DNA of 64,000 nt from NCBI GenBank assembly GCA_025331435.1, contig JAIWNI010000125.1:1-64000 (forward strand). Direction: 5' to 3'. The stretch comes from Choanephora cucurbitarum. Its lineage: Eukaryota > Mucoromycota > Mucoromycetes > Mucorales > Choanephoraceae. This document shows positions 56,983 to 64,000 of this stretch, piece by piece. The stretch's first letter is position 1; every line of letters starts with the position of its first letter. Under the pieces are notes generated by a model. That model was not told the DNA's origin and made no database searches. It saw only the letters and a program-made list of their open reading frames with translations. The translations under genes were made by a program, and so were the position numbers.

Positions 56983-58086
56983 TTGAGAAGGAGAGGAATT
57001 TCAAATAATAAGAAAAAAAAAAGTGAAAGAAAAGGGGGGAAAAATAGATGTTACTTTTATAAACAAAAAAAAAAATTTATAGCTGAGATTATGTGCATAT
57101 AAAAAGTCTAAAAATTCTAAAGAAGAATTGACTCACTATTTCCCAATTGGTCTAACTGGAACCATTGTGCCACAGTGAAGACAAAGTCGTTTGATACACA
57201 AAATATAAAACAGAAAGAAGAAGAGAGAGACAAGGGTAAGGTTGGGACCCTTCCTCTTTACTTTCTTTTAGGTGAACAGATAGACCATTTTCTGAGTTTC
57301 TAAGCTATCTGTCAATCAAAAAGAAATCTATTTCAGGCTTCTCTCGCTTTTATATAAACACAAATACTTATAAATTATATTGTATAACCGAGTTTTTTTT
57401 TTTCTTTTGTGTCTAGATTCTAGTGTGAGCCAAATAAGCTTTCAAATTAGCTTACTACCATCTTACATATACTTATTTTCCCACTAGAATGCAATCAAGT
57501 ATGACAGTCATTAAAGAAAAAGAAAGCTAGAGAGAGAGAGATCAAAACGGTTCTTCGGATACAAGGCATAAGTCTATCTATTTCGTTTTTTTTTTAGTTT
57601 TTTTTTAACTCAGTAATCTACAAGAAGATCTCTTTCTTCTCGTTCTTTAGAAACCAGCAGTATTTCTTTCTTTTTTTTTATCCTTTTTTGGGAGTTTGTT
57701 GCTATGGATCCAACTCTCTACTCTATCTGTCCTGATTTTTCTTTTTCTGTTTTCCCTTAAACAAAAAAGAAATGGGATTACCTAATATAGTTTAAACCTA
57801 GAGTAGATTACCAAAAAAAGAAAGATCGCACCATGGCGTGTTACTTTTGAATTGATTTGACGCAACGCATTGGCACTTTTTTTTCATGTTGTAACACAGA
57901 GCAAGAGAAAACGATAATCGATCTTGTAGCATTATTTAAGCTTAGTTTGTCATCTCCAAGACAAAGAGGATAGGTGTGTACTGTCACTTATTAAGGAAAA
58001 ATAGGCAGAGTGGTACAATATCATGCTAACAATTTCATTAAATGTGACAGGGGGTGGACCAATGGTGTACATGCATAGTACCTACA
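56983..58086. other. RhoGEF upstream region
   Basis: About 1.1 kb with many T and A homopolymers and CT-rich runs (57220-57260, 57520-57545). No coding sequence is supported. Presumed promoter and 5' UTR of the RhoGEF. Confidence 0.4.
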
Positions 58087-59235
58087 ATCACCACCAGAGG
58101 TTTTTGATTGCAACACCGACAGATTTTTCGAACTCAAAATAGTTTCCTTTTCTAGTTTAGCAAAATAAAGGAGTTTGCTTTTTTTTATTTTCAGATGAAT
58201 CAGTGAATTTTATGCAAAATGTATAATAAAATAATTTTATTGGATTGAATGAGACCAGTTAAATCCATTAGCTACTAGGCTCTGGATAGCTGTTATTAGG
58301 CCTCTGAATGGCTACTGCTAGGCTTGATATACCAGGGTGCAGTAGATTGACCCCGAAATACAAGTAGACAGGCATTTAGGCTGTAATAGCCGTTACCTCA
58401 CTACGTTGCTTCCAAAGACAATCTACTGCACCCTGGTATATCAAGCCTAGCAGTAGTCATTCAGAGGCCTAATAATAGCTATCCAGAGCCTAGTAGCCAA
58501 TGGATTTAACTGGCATTATTGTAACTAAGTGAATCATAGACTATCAAGTGCTTGGCCTACCTAAATTGATCATGAAAAGTATAAGTAATTGTGGTAATTT
58601 ATGATAGATACACAGCAATAGAGCAATACTTACAGATAGAAAGCAGTTCAGTTTAAGCTGCTGTATGTGCGACTCTATTAGTGTATCCTAGCGAAATAAA
58701 AGATCTTGTTAGACAACTTTTTTCTTGTAACATGCAATAGTAGATGACTTACTGTAACCTCTTATCTTGACTTTCTGTTCTAGCGTTAACTAAAATTAGT
58801 GAGCAATAAAGAGAGAATATAGTTGTCTCATACCCAATATGCTCCTAAAAGACTGAAGAGAGCAGGAGGTTTAATAAAGAAGATGAGCAGGTGGTAGTTC
58901 TTTGACCATTAGAAAAAAAAAGGCATGCAAAAGAAAAATAAAAATAAATTCTAATTGCTAAGTCCACTCACCTAGGATGCACATAGAATAGCACTAGCGT
59001 GCGCCCTCCCACCCTACTCCAAGTCCAATAAGATTCCGTTTGAATATTCTCAATTACTGATTGGATTTATTTTAATTTTGTTTCAGAACTTGTGAGTAAT
59101 CCCAAAATCACAGCGAATGGTTCTCTGCTTCATGGTTTTTAGCTACCGCACAGGGGAACTTCCACGCTTTCAGCCAATGACCACCGTCTAAAATGTTAAG
59201 TTTCCTTTTTAAATTCCAAAACCTCTGGTGGTGAT
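58087..59235. mobile_element. Possible 1.15-kb DNA transposon bounded by 18-bp inverted repeats
   Basis: ATCACCACCAGAGGTTTT at 58087-58104 is exactly inverted at 59218-59235. No transposase is encoded between them and no clear target duplication was found, so it could be a MITE-like element or chance. A foldback repeat lies inside it. Confidence 0.45.
58255..58513. repeat. Foldback (large inverted repeat), 95-bp arms
   Basis: Arm one 58255-58350 and arm two 58419-58513 are reverse complements with about three mismatches and a 68-bp loop. Both arms contain CCAGTTAAATCC at the outer end and CAGGGTGCAGTAGATTG at the inner end. The structure is typical of a foldback MITE. A transcript would form a long hairpin. 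Confidence 0.9.
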
Positions 59236-59999
59236 GTTAATATTATTAATTCTATAAAACATGTCAAATACGAATACATATAGAATATACACGTCTTTTC
59301 TTATTGGACGCGTCTAATTCATCGTCTGTCTTTTTATGGGCTTATCATTCTCTCTTTGTACTAAAAATAAAAAAAAAATTGATTATAGAAGTGTCAAGGG
59401 CCAGCACGTTACAGTTTGTCTCAGAATTGTGTTACTTTTGTGAGACTTGGCGTATATTTACTTTATTGATTTGCAGATTAGTATTGTTATAATAAGGGCT
59501 ATTTCTTTCTATCAGACTGTGAACTTTCTTTTTTTGTATTCTTATCATTATCTTTAAACAGTCAAAGAGACTAAGGAAAAAAAAAAGAAGATGCCTTTAT
59601 GAAACACATCATATTGGATAGGTGATACAGCATAGTATCCTTCTATTCCCTTCTAAAAAAAAAAGTGTGTCTCTAGACTGTCTTTAAAGTATAAGAGAAA
59701 GAGCGTGAAATAATGAAAGATATAGCCAGTTTGATCTGACAATTGTTGTCACTCAAACAGAATCATACGCTCAGATCGACTCTATGTTTGAATTCAACAC
59801 GCTTTTTATCAGAAAAAGAATTTCGCTTGGATACTCAAATGACAGCAAAATGCCTCTGATTGGCTGCTTTTTCTTTTTTTCTTATTTGCATTTCTTTTTT
59901 ATTTCAGTTGTCTCCTTTCTGTCTCTTATAAACCAAAATAAGAAGGTAAATAATGACTTTGTCTCTGCTTTTACTTTGTTTCTAACATGCACCAGTAAC
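59236..59999. other. OST4 upstream region
   Basis: AT-rich DNA with no recognised gene. The frame of OST4 is open upstream to 59784, but the product upstream of the family start has no similarity I can recognise and is probably 5' UTR translation. Confidence 0.4.
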
Positions 60000-60107
60000 A
60001 TGATCTCTGATGTTCAACTTTCTCTGATTGCCAACACATTGGGTGTAGTCACTATGGTCTTGATTGTCGCGTACCATTACATCTCTGTCAACGACAAGTC
60101 TCATTAA
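60000..60107 (+). CDS. OST4: Oligosaccharyltransferase subunit Ost4 (35 residues)
   Basis: Tiny single-span ER membrane subunit that stabilises the oligosaccharyltransferase complex for N-glycosylation. The sequence begins MISDVQLSLIANTLG, has a hydrophobic span VVTMVLIVAYHY, and ends ISVNDKSH, matching the length and the M-I-[ST]-D-x-Q-L start of yeast and animal Ost4. The ATG at 60000 is chosen because the family begins here, although the frame is open further upstream. The stop is 21 bp from the stop of the convergent Pex8-like gene. Confidence 0.93.
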   Translation: MISDVQLSLIANTLGVVTMVLIVAYHYISVNDKSH

Positions 60108-60128
60108 CCAAAATAAATATTCTTTTTA

Positions 60129-62403
60129 TTATAATTTCTGCTTTAATTCAAGGTACCAACCAATCGCTTCTGTCTTTTGCATATCTGAAATACCAGCAGA
60201 TTGACTCAGTGTCTCAAAGAGGATTTTCAGGGTAGCCCTTTGCATTTCCTTTGTCTCTTGAGCCAATATGAACCGTTCAACCTGTTCAGTAGCTGCACCA
60301 AAGAAAGGTCCTAATGAGAGAGGCTTTAAAAGATCAATCAGGACAGTGAGATAGGAGCCCTTGGAGACTGGATCAGCACTGTCGATTGCTTGAATCAATT
60401 GTTGAACAGTCAGCCAGGCAAGAGCATCATCCAGTTGACAGAGGGCTTGGATCATGGTAGTCATGCCAAATCGAAGTTGGTCTAGGTTCATTGGGTCTGG
60501 ATAACTCTATTGAGGAATTGAGTCTTAAATGAAAGCAAGTTCAAGCTCTATACTTTACTTTGATCAGTAGGGTGGCATAGACAGCAGCCAGTTCTCGAGA
60601 GATAGGCTTTTCAGCCACAAAGGTACTGATGATCACTGTATGTGCACTCTCATACAATGCTTGGTTCTCTACTGTCTTCCATTTCAAGACAGGGTAGATG
60701 ACAGGCAAGATATCTTCTTCCAACACTTGATCATCCACATGCTTAATCACTTGTTCTACCAGATCTGTCAAGAAGATCAAACGAGCCTGTTTGGTCTTGG
60801 AGATCGATTGGGACATGGCTAACTCTTTCATATCAGTCACTATCAAACAAGAAAGAATACAACACTATTTACCATACTCTTTAAATCCCATGGATACAAA
60901 CTTGTTGAGTTGACAACGGTGTTCAGGAAGCATCAGATAGGCCACTGCATTTGTTAGGGTGTCCTGATAGGCTTGACGACCTACACCTTCCTCTACATAT
61001 TGTGTCATGAAATGAAGATTGGCATAGATGGACAGGATATCTTGTGCAGCATCCGGTAAATCCAGAAGCCCTTGTCCGTTGGGTATATCGACAGCCACTG
61101 ATTTCAACAGGACAGTGCTTGAGAACCAAAAGCTCTTGAAGTAAGTCCAGATCGCTTTATCCTGACTGTCATGACCCTTCATCAACAGTTGATCCCAATC
61201 AAAGAAAAGGTGATAGGAGAGAGCCTGAAGACGGTCCATCAGACTAGCTACCTCTTGAGCTACCTCTGGCATCCATGCACTATTGAATGTGGCCAGGGCA
61301 CGAGAGAGACGACCGATCTCTCTGAACAAGGGTGTCTCTAACTGACGAATGTTGTCAATACCTTGGCCACTGTTGAATGTATCTGAATGGGTCAAGAGCG
61401 TGTTGGCTAGAGCGTGAATCAATTGGGATTTATGGCTGCATTGATCTAGGCAGTGGGATGACATCAAAGAGTGTGCAGCAATCAACGCAAGGGCATCTTG
61501 ATCTGAACATCAGGTCAATATGGGGCTGGTGATGTGGTGTTGTCTAGCTTACCTTGATCTTCCTGTGCCATGATCTGATTGAACTGATCCATACACTCTT
61601 GCTCCATCTTCATTCTTAACCTATGGGCTGGCTCAAACTGAAGTCGACGTGTGGCACCTGCCAGTAGAGCCAAACTAGCCATGGATCCCTTATGTTCTGT
61701 CACTAATCTAGTCCAGACAGAATCCTTTTGTTTCATACGGACATCAACCACATGTTCCATGGCATGCATGATCTGTTCGACCGATGCTCTGTACTGATTG
61801 GCCCAATCGATATAGACTTTGAGCAAGGCCTGACAATGATCCAACTCGAATTCATTGAGGCAGTTGGTCTGTGCCAATGCATGCGCTACACCTGCATGAA
61901 TAGCATCAGCCAATGGGAGATGCACTTCAGTCAGTTGGACGATCAAGGTCTGCATGCCTTTCAAGAGTTCAATATCGTGTCTTTGGCCTATCAACGACAC
62001 CCATCCTATCCAGCCTGTTCTTTTGGTATCGAGACAATCGGTAGTGAGGGTGGCATCCAGCACAGTATGGAGCACTTTGTAGTTGTTATCAGAGGGTGTA
62101 CGACGTAACCAACTGAAGAGTAACTGAAGGATAGGTTCTAGTGGATAGGATGCTTTCTTGAGGGTCAGTAAGGTGTCGATAAAGTGGGATGTAAACCATG
62201 AAAGCGGGAGGTCGTTATGATGTTTCGCTAGTTGTTGAAGACTGTCTGTGATCTATTGAAATAAAATGGGTCAACATGTGCTTAAGCACTAAAGTTAAAC
62301 AGTAGACCTGTTCTGGTGTCTGTGTAGTATGTTGAAGTAGTTGGTAATAAGCATTTGAAAGTGTCTTTGCAAGTGCTTGTAAATGAGCATCAGACTGTGA
62401 CAT
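60129..62403 (-). CDS. Pex8-like peroxisome biogenesis protein
   Basis: An all-helical protein of about 700 residues from five exons, starting MSQSDAHLQALAKTLSNAYY at 62403. Blocks that recall fungal Pex8 are WTYFKSFWFSSTVLLKSV, LSIYANLHFMTQYVEEGVG, ARLIFLTDLVEQVI, LPVIYPVLKW, LYESAHTVIISTFVAEKP and SYPDPMNLDQLRFGM. Pex8 acts inside peroxisomes, organising the import machinery, and usually ends with a type-1 targeting signal. This protein ends KQKL, close to but not the canonical S-K-L. Identity is from remembered patterns, so another HEAT-like protein is possible. The AATAAA signal on this strand overlaps the stop codon. Confidence 0.6.
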
Positions 62404-62624
62404 GATTGAGAGAAAAAAAATGACAAATTCAAAAAAAGAGCGGAGTAACTGAAAAAAAGAGAGAGAGAAAAAGATTGGTGAGAATAGAGCATTAAGAGAG
62501 AGAGAGAGAGAGAGAGAGTGATAAGAAGGTGTGTAAGAAAGGCTCATGTTAAGCAGTCATTCACCTATAGATGTATGAAAATTTTTTTTATTGCTTTCTT
62601 TCATTTTTTTTTATTTTATAAAGC
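62404..62624. promoter_or_regulatory. Divergent promoter region between the Pex8-like gene and the next gene
   Basis: 221 bp between start codons with a GA repeat (62494-62518) and T-rich stretches before 62625. Confidence 0.45.
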
Positions 62625-63969
62625 ATGTCAAGATATGCTATAAGATATGACTCTGATAATGGATCAGATATGGACGTATCTTCAGATGATGATGATATGG
62701 TGCTGACACACGCTCAAATAGTAAGTCATCTGTTCTGTTCTGTTCATAATACTCATATCTTGAAAGAAACCACCTCATGAAAACCTTGTTCAGTCTCTAA
62801 GACACAAGATTCAACAGAACGATCCACCTCTCATTCAACCCAGAGTCGAGATCTTCTTGCCTTCCAGCAACCACGGACAACCTGCCAACAGCTACGCCAA
62901 CACACTCAAACGAGTCATCAAGATAGACGACGATTCCGATACAGAATCTGTTGATTCTTTCAAGACAGCACCCGATAGTCTGTACGAAGAGGATCCTCTG
63001 GAGACACCCGCCTCTAACGAAGTCAACCTGGATCACTTGCAACGTATGATTGTCGATCTGGAAGAACAGTTGACTGCGACGCGTGCCCGAGGCGACCAGA
63101 TTCAACGGCTGATTGATGAAAAAAACGCGAAACGAGAGGCCTTGAGGATCAAGAAGCTGGAGGAAAGCGTGCGTCAATCGATCATGAAACGTAAACGAGA
63201 AGCACCTGTGACAGAAGATAAAGCCTTGAGCAAGAAGAAGAAGCGTGTGGTCGACAAAGGAAAGCAAAAGGCAGAACCACCTGTAGAACAAAAGACAGAA
63301 CAGATAGCAGTTATGCCATTGTTACCATTACAACAACGAACCAAAGTAAGCGCCTCTTCATTGGCAGCTCGACAGCGATATATCGATACCGTGATGTGCA
63401 ATAGCAATTTGAACCAGACCATTTCATTGCCTGAACCAATACCTCATCTCAGCAGGAAACAAAAGAAGAAAGCTCAGATTGTCAATCCAACAGAGTGTCC
63501 CAGACAGACTGAAATCAAGAAGCAAGTGCTTGCTTCCTTCTTGGAGGGTGGCATGACTGTCAGACAGATGAAGATCTTGTTGGTAGACTTATGGCATCGT
63601 TCAATTGAAGCCAAACTCAATGTCTTTCAAGAGGTACATGCACGCGAACTCAGAAAACGTGTGGTGCCCAAGTTTCATGATAATGACAACGATACAGTCA
63701 TGTTCACTCTCAAGAAACGAGGCCGAGCTTCTTATACGCCACCCAACAAACTCTTCTTGCCATCTGATTTTTATGGTCATCCTGAACGTCTGGATTATAA
63801 CACATTTGAATTACGAGAAGATGATACCTGGGCTGCACTTGAGTTCTTTACTTATCTCAGTCCTGCTCTAGTCCTGCCAAAGAGAAAGACAACTTCAGCC
63901 TTAGATGAAGATGAGGATAAAAGTAAAAGAAAAAAAAATGAGTCTATTATCTTTCCCTTTTCTCATTGA
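62625..63969 (+). CDS. Unidentified nuclear-looking coiled-coil protein
   Basis: Two exons (62625-62720 and 62794-63969) give 423 residues. The N-terminus is acidic (SSDDDDMVLTHAQI), the middle has a coiled coil (HLQRMIVDLEEQLTATRARG...IKKLEESVRQSIMKRKR) and a strongly basic NLS-type run (SKKKKRVVDKGKQKAE). The C-terminal half is folded-looking: KKQVLASFLEGGMTVRQMKI, LWHRSIEAKLNVFQEVHARE and PPNKLFLPSDFYGHPERLDY. The tail is lysine-rich. I do not recognise the family. Expression seems likely because codon use and splice signals match the neighbours. It is divergent from the Pex8-like gene, and its 3' flank leaves the window. Confidence 0.75.
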
Positions 63970-64000
63970 TTCATAGATCCATCTCTTGAAACAGAATCTA

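Noticed and set aside
59784..59999. Longer form of Ost4
   Set aside because: The family is a 30-40-residue microprotein starting M-I-[ST]-D. The upstream residues are low-complexity translation of AT-rich DNA.

Overview
The window looks like nuclear DNA of an early-diverging filamentous fungus, most likely Mucoromycota (Mucorales-like). The grounds are AT-rich intergenic DNA, short GT-AG introns (about 50-80 bp) in compact genes, fungal housekeeping genes (condensin CAP-H, Nop9, Ost4, a Sac1/5-phosphatase protein, a Pex8-like protein), and a transposon mix of Tc1/mariner, Helitron, DIRS and LINE elements. The genus cannot be fixed from the sequence alone.

Layout. 1-11.3 kb is a conserved gene block: the 3' two thirds of a glycogen debranching enzyme (+), a synaptojanin-like phosphatase (-), an EI24-type membrane protein (+, divergent from the phosphatase over 117 bp) and the pumilio-repeat ribosome-biogenesis factor Nop9 (+). 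11.3-17.1 kb is gene-poor and holds one badly decayed lineage-specific gene. At 17.1-18.7 kb acireductone dioxygenase (+) and calmodulin (-) are arranged tail to tail. 18.7-51.3 kb is a repeat-rich island. It holds relics of four Tc1/mariner transposases, one dead Helitron, a 96-bp tandem satellite, several local duplications, an EDEM-type mannosidase gene broken by a solo LTR, three multi-exon genes with PD-(D/E)XK-nuclease-like signatures, a DIRS element with inverted terminal repeats (37173-46738), and a near full-length LINE (40933-46286) nested inside the DIRS recombinase gene with a perfect 11-bp target-site duplication. An 890-bp long-TIR DNA element at 49.9-50.8 kb carries a coding-like fragment. 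51.3-64 kb is again housekeeping: condensin CAP-H (-), a DUF4870-type membrane protein (+), a DH-PH RhoGEF (-), the 35-residue OST subunit Ost4 (+), a Pex8-like protein (-) and an unidentified nuclear-looking coiled-coil protein (+).

The intact genes are ordinary eukaryotic single genes rather than a pathway cluster. Several are close divergent pairs (phosphatase/EI24, CAP-H/DUF4870, Pex8/coiled-coil) or tight convergent pairs (ARD/CaM 59 bp apart, Ost4/Pex8 21 bp apart). The most unusual part is the 27-49 kb island, where structurally similar nuclease-like genes sit beside and between mobile elements and where insertion order can be read directly: the DIRS element landed at the 5' end of one nuclease-like gene, then a LINE landed in the DIRS element.

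Splice sites were assigned by eye from GT-AG signals and frame continuity. Family assignments rest on recognised motifs, not on a database search.
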